A model generated the notes under the pieces. That model saw nothing but the letters and a program-made list of their open reading frames with translations. It searched no databases and had not been told where the DNA came from. Made by a program: the position numbers and the translations under genes. A stretch of 64,000 bases of DNA from Paraburkholderia sp. FT54 (GTDB lineage Bacteria; Pseudomonadota; Gammaproteobacteria; Burkholderiales; Burkholderiaceae), in the NCBI RefSeq assembly GCF_031585635.1, contig NZ_CP134197.1:806001-870000 (forward strand). Reading direction: 5' to 3'. Below, one piece after another: positions 35,288 to 43,915 of the stretch (the stretch's first letter is position 1; each line of letters starts with the position of its first letter).

Positions 35288-35830
35288 ATGGACGGAAAAG
35301 TCATTGCGGTTCACGTCAATGCCTCCCACACGTTTTCCAAACAATCCGTTTGGCAGATCATGTTGCTGAAAGGGTTGGGTGTTGAAGGCGATGCCCACTG
35401 TGGCGCCACGGTTAAACACCGCTCGCGTGTCGCACGAGATCCCTCGCAACCCAATCTGCGCCAGGTGCATCTCATGCACGGTGAATTATTCGACGAGTTA
35501 TTGGAAAAGGCTTTTAGCGTCGTACCCGGTGATCTCGGCGAAAACATCACGACGCGCGGGCTTGATCTTCTCTCGTTGCCCGTGGGTACAGAATTACATA
35601 TCGGCGAGCATTCGGTCGTCACGCTCACTGGCCTGAGAAACCCGTGCGCGCAAATAGATCAGTTCCAGGCAGGTCTCCTGTCAGCCGTTCTTGGTCGTTC
35701 GCCGGAAGGAAAGCTCTTGCGAAAGGCCGGCGTGATGGGTGTCGTGACCACGGCGGGACCGGTCAGCCCTGGCGACGGCATCACCGTCAAGATGCCGCCA
35801 CCGCCATATCGAGACCTTGAAATGGTGTAG
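35288..35830 (+). CDS. MOSC-domain protein
   Basis: 180-aa stand-alone MOSC protein of the YiiM type. The family handles sulfur from Moco-linked or cysteine-derived persulfides. The conserved Cys is in LTGLRNPCAQID and the strand GDLGENITTRGLDLLSLPVG is typical. I chose the ATG at 35288 (MDGKVIAVHV), with GAAGGT upstream; the open frame before it is not conserved. It is 200 bp from the hydantoinase and probably independent. A sulfurtransferase remnant lies just downstream on the other strand. Confidence 0.88.
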   Translation: MDGKVIAVHVNASHTFSKQSVWQIMLLKGLGVEGDAHCGATVKHRSRVARDPSQPNLRQVHLMHGELFDELLEKAFSVVPGDLGENITTRGLDLLSLPVGTELHIGEHSVVTLTGLRNPCAQIDQFQAGLLSAVLGRSPEGKLLRKAGVMGVVTTAGPVSPGDGITVKMPPPPYRDLEMV

Positions 35831-36010
35831 CTGGTTTCCAGACCTCTTGCGCCAGGTTTATGCGTACAGCCGACTGCTCAAGGCCACCGTCGAGCACAGC
35901 CACCTGTGCGTGTCCAAACGCACGCAGCACCCACCACATGCGCGCGGCCCAGATACCATCATGATCCAGCTGGGCCAGCGCGCCAACAGTGACATCCGCC
36001 CTGTCCCTTC
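35831..36010 (-). pseudogene. sulfurtransferase (rhodanese) fragment
   Basis: The minus strand reads GIWAARMWWVLRAFGHA followed by VAVLDGG, unmistakable for the first half of thiosulfate/3-mercaptopyruvate sulfurtransferases, where it follows the strand VVVYD. Only about 60 residues remain and the active-site Cys loop is missing, so the gene is dead. It marks a deletion or insertion border between the MOSC gene and hipBA. Confidence 0.7.
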
Positions 36011-36059
36011 TCAAGGTGTAAACCTGACTTGATCAGCGCGCATCCGACAAGGTAATTTA

Positions 36060-36167
36060 ACAGTATATTTGCTGTATTTGTCATTTACAGCCTATTTCTT
36101 GTATTGGGCAAAAACAGCATATATACTGTTTTCGTCATTTACAGGCTGATTACTGTTTTTTACGACT
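36060..36167. promoter_or_regulatory. hipBA operator array, four sites spaced 27 bp
   Basis: Four copies of ACAG-N8-CTGT begin at 36060, 36087, 36114 and 36141, exactly 27 bp apart. Sites 1, 3 and 4 have both arms intact; site 2 has TTGT on the right. Sites 1 and 3 are nearly the same palindrome in opposite reading. The array ends 14 bp before the hipB GTG start, so HipB/HipBA binding would repress its own promoter, as in the four-operator E. coli hipBA system. Confidence 0.8.
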
Positions 36168-36181
36168 AGCCGAGGTCGCCC

Positions 36182-36634
36182 GTGGACTACCCCGTTAAAA
36201 CCCCTCTCCAGTTGCGGCCGCTTCTCGTCGGCTTCCGCAAGGCCGCCGGCCTCACGCAGGCCCAGATGGCGAGCCGTTTGGGCGTCACCCAGCAGACCTA
36301 CGCCCAGCTCGAGGCAAAGCCCGAATCCGCGAGCATGGATCGGCTATTCCATATTTTGAAGGTGCTCAAGGTCGATATCGTTCTGGCCCAGGCGTCGGGC
36401 TCGGCGAATCTCGAAGACCGCCAGCCCGGGCGCCCGCGGACGGTGGAATCGCCGGTCGCGGTGAAGCAGAGCGTGGTAAAAAAGCGCGCGACGACCACGG
36501 CAGCGAAGACGGCGAGCGCCCGGAAGGCTGCCGCTAAACCGACGCGTGGTAGCGGGCAAGACTCGCCGAAACCGGTCGCACGCAAGCGAGCGGCGCCAAC
36601 GGCCGCTGCCCCCAGAAAGCGGGAGGACTGGTAA
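36182..36634 (+). CDS. hipB: HipB-like antitoxin with basic C-terminal tail
   Basis: 150-aa antitoxin and autorepressor of the type II HipBA system. The Xre helix-turn-helix is clear at 14-60 (LVGFRKAAGLTQAQMASRLG, then TQQTYAQLE). E. coli HipB is about 88 residues; here a 60-residue Lys/Ala/Pro/Arg-rich tail (about 90-148, with KKRAT, SARKAAAKPTR, KPVARKRAAP) is added, resembling histone H1-like proteins. GTG start at 36182. Ends 2 bp before hipA. The tail may bind DNA nonspecifically. Confidence 0.88.
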   Translation: MDYPVKTPLQLRPLLVGFRKAAGLTQAQMASRLGVTQQTYAQLEAKPESASMDRLFHILKVLKVDIVLAQASGSANLEDRQPGRPRTVESPVAVKQSVVKKRATTTAAKTASARKAAAKPTRGSGQDSPKPVARKRAAPTAAAPRKREDW

Positions 36635-36636
36635 CA

Positions 36637-37968
36637 ATGGCCCGCCGCGCACACGCCAAAAGCCTGACCCTCTGGATGAACGGGTTGCCCGTAGGCACTT
36701 GGGAGACCACGCGCGACGGGGAGAAACTCACCTACTTCGAAGATTGGACAGCAGACGAACAGGGACGTCCCCTGTCGCTCTCGCTGCCTTTTACGGCCGG
36801 CAATCAGCCCTATCGGGGCAAGGTAGTCTCGGACTATTTCGACAACCTGTTGCCAGACAGCAAGGCTATCCGCGAACGCATCGCGGGGCGCTACAAAACT
36901 GGCGGCACGTCGCCTTTCGAGTTGCTGGCCAAGCTGGGCCGGGACTGCGTAGGCGCTATCCAAATGCTGCCTCCGGACGAAACCCCGGTGGATCTTGAGC
37001 GGATCAGCGGGCGTCCCCTCAATGAGGCGGAAATCGCGCGGCTGCTGCGGGAAATAACGGCCCCGCCTGTGCTGGGCCAGCATGAGCCCATCGACGACCT
37101 ACGCCTGTCCATCGCAGGCGCGCAGGAAAAGACCGCGCTTCTGCGGCACGACGACCAGTGGGCCATCCCGGAAGGCAGCACTCCGACCACGCATATCCTG
37201 AAGCTACCGCTTGGGCTGGTCGGAAACATGCGCGCCGACATGCGCACGTCGGTAGAGAACGAATGGCTGTGCTCAAAAATCGTCGCCGCGTATGGCTTAC
37301 CCATCGCCAATTGCGACATGGCAACCTTCGAGGACCAGAAAGTGCTCGTCGTCGAGCGATTCGATCGCAGGTACGCGAGCGACGGTTCATGGATCCTGCG
37401 GCTGCCCCAGGAGGACATGTGCCAGGCCACCGGGACGCCCGCGACGGCCAAATATGAGTCAGATGGTGGACCTGGAATCCAGAAGGTCATGGAAGTCCTG
37501 GCCGGTTCAGAGCGGGCCACCATCGATCAGCGCGATTTCTTCATGACGCAGATCGTGTTCTGGATGCTCGCAGCCACCGACGGCCACGCGAAGAATTTCA
37601 GCATCGCACACCTGAAGTCCAATCGCTATGAGGCCACTCCGATCTATGACGTTCTCTCCGCACACCCAATCATTGGAAACGGAGCGAACCTGTTTCCTGC
37701 GCGTCGGGTAAAACTGGCAATGGCGGTACGTGGCAAGAACGCTCATTACCTGATCAACGATATCCGGCATCGCCACTGGATTGCGCAGGGGCAACGAGTC
37801 ACGCTGGCCCCTGCGGACGTCGAAGAGATGATCACTACTCTGGTTGATATGACGGAGGGTGCTATCGCAGAGGTAGAGGCGCTGTTGCCGGCCACATTTC
37901 CGAAGGACGTGTCAGACAAGATCTTTAACGGCCTGCGGCAGCAAAGCGCGAAGCTCGCCGCTCAGTAG
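36637..37968 (+). CDS. hipA: HipA-like Ser/Thr kinase toxin
   Basis: 443-aa HipA kinase, close to the usual ~440. In E. coli, HipA phosphorylates glutamyl-tRNA synthetase and induces persistence. SIAGAQEKTALL matches the P-loop region with the autophosphorylated Ser (here Ser158), and DGHAKNFSI holds the catalytic Asp315 and metal-binding Asn320. YDVLSAHP follows in the C-lobe. All key residues are kept, so the toxin looks active. Two-gene operon with hipB under the 27-bp operator array. Confidence 0.92.
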   Translation: MARRAHAKSLTLWMNGLPVGTWETTRDGEKLTYFEDWTADEQGRPLSLSLPFTAGNQPYRGKVVSDYFDNLLPDSKAIRERIAGRYKTGGTSPFELLAKLGRDCVGAIQMLPPDETPVDLERISGRPLNEAEIARLLREITAPPVLGQHEPIDDLRLSIAGAQEKTALLRHDDQWAIPEGSTPTTHILKLPLGLVGNMRADMRTSVENEWLCSKIVAAYGLPIANCDMATFEDQKVLVVERFDRRYASDGSWILRLPQEDMCQATGTPATAKYESDGGPGIQKVMEVLAGSERATIDQRDFFMTQIVFWMLAATDGHAKNFSIAHLKSNRYEATPIYDVLSAHPIIGNGANLFPARRVKLAMAVRGKNAHYLINDIRHRHWIAQGQRVTLAPADVEEMITTLVDMTEGAIAEVEALLPATFPKDVSDKIFNGLRQQSAKLAAQ

Positions 37969-38857
37969 ACCGATTGAAGGACAGGTTCGTCGACCAGCAT
38001 CCCAATACCGCTTCGCTCCGTCCAGAGGAAATATCTTCGACTTGCCATCGATCATCCTTGCTCGACGGCCGCGACGCATCCCACGAAGTCCCGCCAGAAT
38101 GACACCCCGTGCGTCAAGCGTCACAAGCGCAAGGGTCCAGGTCGCCGCGAGCCGTAAAGTTGCCGCCTCCGAGCCGCGTTGATGGCATTTTTATGCGTCG
38201 AACCGGATTTCTTTTCGGCGCCTTGATGCCGCTTTTGTTGAAATGAAAGCATGCAAACGATATCGAAGGGCAATGACATGTTACGTTTGCAGAACCGGGT
38301 CGTTCATCATGAAAGCGCGCCGCGTGGTCTTTCTCTTTGTCGAGCGCTGCATGGCCGGCGGCAAGCTGGCGGAAGTCCTCGAGCCGCTGAGCAATGCCGA
38401 ATGTCTGCACTCCATCGCCACGGTGCCTCGCGCCTGCAGCAGAAACAAGCGATGCCGAGCGCGTTGAAATCGACCTATGCAATCCTTGACGACGCGCACA
38501 TCCCCTATCACTGGACACGCGTATCCGGCCCGGTGACAGAGCCGATCGCGGCGCGCGCCGCTGCGAAACACCCGGATGTTGCGATAGTGGACCCACTCCG
38601 ACGGAAATGCGACACCGGTCGTTTGCGCGGCTGGAGCGTTGGTGCTCCGTTTCGCCTTCGTTGAACATCGGACACCGCTCGCGGCCGGGCAGAATTGGTG
38701 CTCGACTCGCCGCCACCCGCAGCGCATCTGATCGCGTTCCATCCGAGCAGGGCTTTTGCATCGCGGAACTCAGCCGTCTTCCGCGAAGGCGTCATGACAG
38801 CGCGATCACGGCCCAGCGAGCGCTTTTATCCTTATAGTTGACAAGTAAAGGAAATCA
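37969..38857. other. intergenic region with possible decayed regulator
   Basis: 889 bp with no intact gene between hipA and the betaine-type binding protein. Plus-strand fragments in different frames (for example KHPDVAIVDPLRR near 38565 and FIMKARRVVFLFVERCM near 38305) look like remains of a LysR-like ligand domain, but stops and frame changes break them. Low certainty. Confidence 0.35.
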
Positions 38858-39736
38858 ATGAAGAAGGATTTCAAAAAACTGTTGTTGTGCAGTGCTTTGG
38901 GCGCCGCGATGATTGTGACGATGAGTACAGCCGTCACTGCAACAGCGGACACCAAACCATCAATCAAGATTGGCTATGTCGAAGGCTGGGACGACAGCGT
39001 CGCAACGTCGAATGTGGCCGCACGCATCATAGAGAAGCGACTGGGCTATCCGGTTCAACTCGTGCCAGTGGCAGCAGGGGTCATGTGGCAGGGCGTCGCG
39101 CGGGGCGATCTCGATGCGACGCTGTCAGCGTGGCTGCCGGCGACACATGGCGCTTACTGGGACCAGTTCAAAGCGAAGGTGACCGACGTCGGCACCAATT
39201 TCGAGGATGCGAAGATCGGTTTGGTCGTGCCGGCCAGCGTGCCTGAGAACAGCGTTGCCGATCTCGAAGCGCACAAAGCGGATTTCAATGGTCGGATCGT
39301 GGGGATTGATGCAGGTGCGGGCGTGATGAAGAAAGCCGACGACGCCATCAAGGCATATAACCTCAGTCTGACGTTGATGCCGAGCTCGGGCAGCACGATG
39401 ACGGCGGAACTCGCTCGGCAGATGAATGCGGGCAAGCCGGTTGTTGTGACTGGCTGGGCGCCGCACTGGATGTTTGCCAGGTGGAAGCTCAAATTTCTGG
39501 ACGATCCCAAGAAGGTATTTGGCGGCGCCGAGCATGTTGATAACGTGATCAATCCGCAGCTCGAGACGAAGGCCGCGCCCGTGGTTGCATTCCTTAAGAA
39601 ATTCCAGTGGAAACCCGGTGAGATCGATAGCGTGATGCTGGCGACCGAGAACGGCAGCAAGCCTACGGCCGCGGCCGATGCGTGGATCGCGGCGCACGCG
39701 GATCGCGTGGATGGCTGGGTCGCCGGGACGAAATGA
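38858..39736 (+). CDS. glycine betaine/choline-type ABC binding protein
   Basis: 292-aa periplasmic binding protein of the OpuAC/ProX family with a signal peptide (cleavage near residue 30, ATADTK). Tryptophans that could form the aromatic box for a quaternary ammonium are at 44, 77, 92, 101, 200, 204 and 209 (for example GWDDS, VTGWAPHW). AAAGGAAATCAATG gives the start. With the ATPase and permease downstream it would import glycine betaine, proline betaine or a related osmoprotectant or nitrogen source. No catabolic gene is attached, so an osmotic role is likeliest. Confidence 0.9.
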   Translation: MKKDFKKLLLCSALGAAMIVTMSTAVTATADTKPSIKIGYVEGWDDSVATSNVAARIIEKRLGYPVQLVPVAAGVMWQGVARGDLDATLSAWLPATHGAYWDQFKAKVTDVGTNFEDAKIGLVVPASVPENSVADLEAHKADFNGRIVGIDAGAGVMKKADDAIKAYNLSLTLMPSSGSTMTAELARQMNAGKPVVVTGWAPHWMFARWKLKFLDDPKKVFGGAEHVDNVINPQLETKAAPVVAFLKKFQWKPGEIDSVMLATENGSKPTAAADAWIAAHADRVDGWVAGTK

Positions 39737-40043
39737 CGCTTTCTGGTTTCGCAGTTCCCATCTGATGTCGGCGGCGAGACCCACCTGCTCCTTTTACGCG
39801 TTTCTCGCCTTCGCGCTGACAGGGGTAGACGTACGTCCTGTTCCAATCACAGTGGTTTGATCCAAAGATCCCGTTTGATCAATCGCTTGTGCTGTCACCA
39901 ATTGCGCGAAAGCCGCCGAACTGCCGAGCCTTGCTGAAGGCCGTTCTGCGCGCGACTACCGCCCTCTTTTGCACGGCAAGTACGAAAAGCCACGGAGGCA
40001 ACAATGTGCAGGCCGGCGCCTGCACCACAAGGACATGAATTCA
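39737..40043. other. gap between binding-protein and ATPase genes
   Basis: 307 bp without a supported gene. A separate promoter for proV-proW may lie here, or the transcript may run through; I see no clear terminator. Confidence 0.4.
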
Positions 40044-41213
40044 ATGGATTCCCCAAAAATCGTGGTCGAAGGCCTCTGCAAGGTTTTCGGAAACAATCCC
40101 GCCGCAGCGGTGGACTTGCTCGCTCGCGGCGCAACCAAGGACGAAATTTTTGCGAAGACCGGCCAGATCGTCGGCGTTCACAACGTGTCGTTCGACGTTC
40201 AGAAGGGCGAGATCTTCGTATTGATGGGCTTGTCCGGTTCCGGCAAATCCACGTTGATCCGTCTGATCAACCGGCTCGTCGAGCCGACAGCGGGCAAGGT
40301 CATCATCGACGGCCGCGACATCGCCGCCCTGCGCCGCTCCGAACTCACGTCGCTGCGGCGCACCGACATGAGCATGGTGTTCCAGTCATTCGCATTGATG
40401 CCGCAGCGCACGGTGCTGTCAAATGCCGCATTCGGCCTCGAGGTGGGCGGCATGAGCCGCAAGCAGCGCGAAAAGCGTGCGCTTGACATGCTCGAGCAGG
40501 TGGGGCTCGCCGCGTTCGCGCACAAGCTGCCAGCGGAACTGTCGGGCGGCATGCAGCAGCGCGTCGGCCTCGCGCGCGCGCTGGCGGTCAATCCTTCGCT
40601 GATGATCATGGATGAGGCGTTCTCCGCACTCGATCCGCTCAAGCGCAAGGAAATGCAGAACGTCTTGCTCGAACTGCAGAGGAATCAGCGGCGCACGATC
40701 ATGTTCGTGTCGCACGATCTCGAAGAGGCCCTGCGCATCGGCAACCGCATCGCGATCATGGAAGGCGGTTGCGTCGTGCAAATCGGCACGCCTCAGGAGA
40801 TCATCAGCAACCCGGCGGACGACTACGTGCGCGCGTTCTTCGAAGGCATCGACACGAGCCGCTATCTGACCGCGGCCGATCTGATGCAGACCAACGGCGT
40901 GCCGCTCCTGCGTAACCTGGATGCGTCGACGGTCGCGGCGACACTCAACGGCAGCGCCGACTACGCATTCGTGCTCGACGCCGAGCGGCGAATTCGCGGC
41001 TTCGTGACGCGCGACGCGATCGGCAACGCGTCGCCGTCGCTTCGCAAGATCGAATGCATTTCCCGCGGCACGCCGCTCGACCAGCTGGTGCCGCGCGTGT
41101 GCGCGAACGCGACCGCGCTGCCCGTGGTCGACGATGAAGACCGCTACTGCGGATCGGTCGACCGGGCCATCGTTCTAAAGGTACTTACGCGCAATCGAGG
41201 TTCCCATGTCTGA
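40044..41213 (+). CDS. proV: glycine betaine/proline ABC ATPase with CBS domains
   Basis: 389-aa ATPase of the ProV/OpuAA family. Walker A GLSGSGKST, the long family-specific insert before it (FGNNPAAAVDLLARGATKDEI spread over residues 14-34), signature LSGGMQQRV and Walker B LMIMDEAFSALDP are present. Two CBS-like modules (about 275-385) usually sense ionic strength. I took the ATG at 40044 (MDSPKIVVEG), about 10 bases after AAGGA; another ATG at 40035 is possible. Overlaps the permease gene by 8 bp. A 307-bp gap lies upstream of it. Confidence 0.9.
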   Translation: MDSPKIVVEGLCKVFGNNPAAAVDLLARGATKDEIFAKTGQIVGVHNVSFDVQKGEIFVLMGLSGSGKSTLIRLINRLVEPTAGKVIIDGRDIAALRRSELTSLRRTDMSMVFQSFALMPQRTVLSNAAFGLEVGGMSRKQREKRALDMLEQVGLAAFAHKLPAELSGGMQQRVGLARALAVNPSLMIMDEAFSALDPLKRKEMQNVLLELQRNQRRTIMFVSHDLEEALRIGNRIAIMEGGCVVQIGTPQEIISNPADDYVRAFFEGIDTSRYLTAADLMQTNGVPLLRNLDASTVAATLNGSADYAFVLDAERRIRGFVTRDAIGNASPSLRKIECISRGTPLDQLVPRVCANATALPVVDDEDRYCGSVDRAIVLKVLTRNRGSHV

Positions 41214-42108
41214 GATCATTCCGCTTGGCCGTTGGGTCGATCGATCGGTTCACTATCTGCTCGATCACGACGCCGCCGCGTTCGATTCGATCGGCAAGGT
41301 CATCGAGAGCTTTGCCGCGCTTGTCGAGCACAGCCTGCAGGCTTTTCCCATGTGGACGCTGATGGCGTTTTTCATCGGTATCGGTTTCTGGCGGGTCGGC
41401 TGGCGGTTCGCGATTTTTGCCGCGCTGTCGCTATGGCTGATCTACGCAACCGGCTTCTGGGACCAGACGGTCGTGACGCTGGGTCTCACGTTGTCGTCGA
41501 CGTTGATCAGCCTGCTGTTCGGCATCCCGCTCGGCATCTGGACCGCCAGGAGCGAGAAAGTCGCAATGGTCGTGCGGCCCATTCTCGACGTGATGCAGAC
41601 GATGCCGGCGTTCGTGTACCTGATCCCGGCCGCGATGCTGTTCGGCCTTGGCCGTGTGCCGGGCATCCTGTCCACGGTGATCTTCGCCATGCCGCCCGCC
41701 GTGCGCCTGACGAGCCTCGGCATCCGCCATGTGAATCGCGAGATCGTCGAAGCGGGCCAGGCATTTGGCTGCACGACGTGGCAACTGCTTTACAAGGTGC
41801 AGTGTCCCAACGCGCTGCCGTCGATCATGCAGGGCGTGAACCAGACGATCATGCTGGCGCTGTCGATGGTAATTATCGCGTCGATGGTCGGCGCAGGTGG
41901 TCTCGGCAACGACGTGCTCGCGAGCATCCAGCGTCTGGATATCGGCCTCGGCTTCGAAAGCGGCTTGTCGGTGGTGCTGCTGGCGATCATTCTGGACCGT
42001 ATTACCGAGAGCTTCGGCCGCTCCCCCGGCGCGGCAAGCGCGCGACCCTTCGCAGGCCTGCGCAGTGTGATGCGCATACGACGGGAGCGACAGGTCGCAC
42101 AGGGTTGA
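41206..42108 (+). CDS. proW: glycine betaine/proline ABC permease
   Basis: 300-aa inner-membrane permease of the ProW/OpuAB family with about seven hydrophobic segments. Typical family features are PAFVYLIPAAMLFGLG (two short segments of it) and the cytoplasmic EAGQAFGCTTWQLLYKVQ docking loop. Start overlaps the proV end by 8 bp. The C-terminal tail is Arg-rich and soluble. Completes the betaine-type importer. Confidence 0.92.
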   Translation: MSEIIPLGRWVDRSVHYLLDHDAAAFDSIGKVIESFAALVEHSLQAFPMWTLMAFFIGIGFWRVGWRFAIFAALSLWLIYATGFWDQTVVTLGLTLSSTLISLLFGIPLGIWTARSEKVAMVVRPILDVMQTMPAFVYLIPAAMLFGLGRVPGILSTVIFAMPPAVRLTSLGIRHVNREIVEAGQAFGCTTWQLLYKVQCPNALPSIMQGVNQTIMLALSMVIIASMVGAGGLGNDVLASIQRLDIGLGFESGLSVVLLAIILDRITESFGRSPGAASARPFAGLRSVMRIRRERQVAQG

Positions 42109-42400
42109 ACAGCTAGCGAGCCGCACAGGTATCGCTCGAGTTGAAATCGTTCGGAACGACGCCTCGGACACCACCGCGAGGTCACAACATAAACATGTAA
42201 TAACGGTGTCCAACACGGCTTGCTACCATCGTTCGATCCAGCAGCAATTTTCAATTTGTGAGCCGGCTGTTGGACCGACTGGAGAAGAAGCGCAAGACGA
42301 GATCGGGCCGCACGCTGCCTGACAGGTAGAGCGCATCAGCTGCGTCGGAAGCGGCCGTTATTCGACGGAAGAAACCCCGTTGCACACTGAAGCCCGCCGA

Positions 42401-43216
42401 TTACGCCGCATCCGCGTCGGCGATATGCCGCACGATCATCGCGTTGACACTGTCGGCGTGCGTGAGCGGCCCCATGTGTCCCGCACCCTCGACGATCGCA
42501 AGACGCGCCGCGGGCAGCAGCATCGGCAGGCGGTCGGCGATCGCGCGCGTCGGCACGGGCGCGTGCTGGCCGCGCATGATCAGCGCCGGGACACGCAGGC
42601 CCGTGTACGCGCTTGCGGGCGTACGTTCGTCGAGCAGCGCGCGAAAGTCGAGCGGCGCCTTCGGCGCCCAACGCGTGAGCGCTGCCTGCACCGCTGGCCG
42701 CAGCGCTTCCCATGCGCCCCGGCCGCCCCAGTAGTCGACGAATGAAGCCGCCGCGCCCCGATAGTCGCCACAGCTCACGCCATCGGCGGTGCGCTTCGAG
42801 ATCGCGATGATTTCCGCGAGCGCGTGCGCACCGTGCGCGCCCATTGCCTTCAGCAGATGAAACGCCGAGGGCTCGTAGAGCGTCAGGCTCGCAATGCGCT
42901 CCGGCCGTTCGACGGCCGCGCGCAACGCCACGCCGCCGCCATACGAATGACCGACGAGATGCACCTTGCCGCACGAGGCGTCGATGATGCCGATGGTCCT
43001 CGCCGCCTCGTCGGCTAGCGTGAACGCGCGCTCGCCGCTCCACGGGCCCGTGCTATCGCAGCCGTAGTGCTCGGGCGCGACGAACGCGTGGCGCGGGCTA
43101 AGCGCCTCGCCGAGCTTGCGCCATTGCGCCGCTCCTGAACCGGAGCAATGCAGCGCGATCACCGACGTTGCGGATGCGAAGGCTTGCGATGCGAGAGTGC
43201 TATTCATGTCGTTCAT
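42401..43216 (-). CDS. alpha/beta hydrolase
   Basis: 271-aa cytoplasmic serine hydrolase. The nucleophile elbow is GHSYGGG, the oxyanion region LHCSGSGAAQW, and the catalytic His is in EGAGHMGPLTH. Related to esterases and haloperoxidase-like enzymes; substrate unknown. I prefer the ATG at 43216 over a GTG at 43264. Another ATG lies at 43207. Confidence 0.88.
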   Translation of the reverse strand: MNDMNSTLASQAFASATSVIALHCSGSGAAQWRKLGEALSPRHAFVAPEHYGCDSTGPWSGERAFTLADEAARTIGIIDASCGKVHLVGHSYGGGVALRAAVERPERIASLTLYEPSAFHLLKAMGAHGAHALAEIIAISKRTADGVSCGDYRGAAASFVDYWGGRGAWEALRPAVQAALTRWAPKAPLDFRALLDERTPASAYTGLRVPALIMRGQHAPVPTRAIADRLPMLLPAARLAIVEGAGHMGPLTHADSVNAMIVRHIADADAA

Positions 43217-43359
43217 GAAACTCAGGAGTTGGGCACACCGGTGCCGGACGGCGGAAGTCTCCACTATCGGCGCGGTGCGGGCAGCTGGCTATGATCGGGA
43301 CGCCGGCGTGCATGATCCGGCGTCCAGACTGTGCAGTAGAGGGCGCGTGGGTTTGTCGC

Positions 43360-43497
43360 TCAGCCGTCAATGTCCATCGCATGCATGCGGCGTTCGAGTT
43401 CGCCCATGTCGACGGCAGACGCGAGGTACGCGTCTCGACGGCTGTGTTCAGCGCGCTCGAGTGCCTTTCTCAGCAGCAGGAAAAGATAGATGAACAT
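43360..43497 (-). CDS. DUF3563-family small protein
   Basis: 45-aa protein starting MFIYLFLLLRKALERAE and continuing with RRDAYLASAVDMGELERRM, which matches the DUF3563 family of short proteins common in Burkholderia. GGAGG precedes the ATG with ideal spacing. A short hydrophobic N-terminus and a charged helix follow; function unknown. Confidence 0.8.
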   Translation of the reverse strand: MFIYLFLLLRKALERAEHSRRDAYLASAVDMGELERRMHAMDIDG

Positions 43498-43915
43498 GAT
43501 GTCCTCCAGACGGTGACCTGATCGATTGCGTATCGTCACGAACGGGCCCGATACGTAGGTTCCAGGCGTGCATCCTGTGCGGGGCATCCGGGTTTGATGG
43601 ATGGGCGAGTCGTGCTACGGCTGGACGCTGTGTAGTGCAGAGTCCGTGCCACGTTGCAAGAAGCCTTGTCTGGCGGGAGTTTCAGCGGTCTTTGAGGGAC
43701 GCGGATCCGACGATGTGTCGCCGCGTGGCCGACGAATATTCGAGTGAAAGTTGGGTCGCGACTAACACGTATTCAGTACGTGTCGCGCTGGATGAGCGCC
43801 ACGTTTCGGAAAAGGGGTACTCAGGTGGAGTGACAGCCCTCGGCAACTATCGGCCCCACGCGGGACCTGGGCCACTATTGCAGATGACCTGACCCGCGTG
43901 TGTTCATGCCGATAG
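43498..43915. other. intergenic region, no gene seen
   Basis: 418 bp between the DUF3563 gene and the end of the chemoreceptor-like gene. No recognisable frame or regulatory element. Confidence 0.5.
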
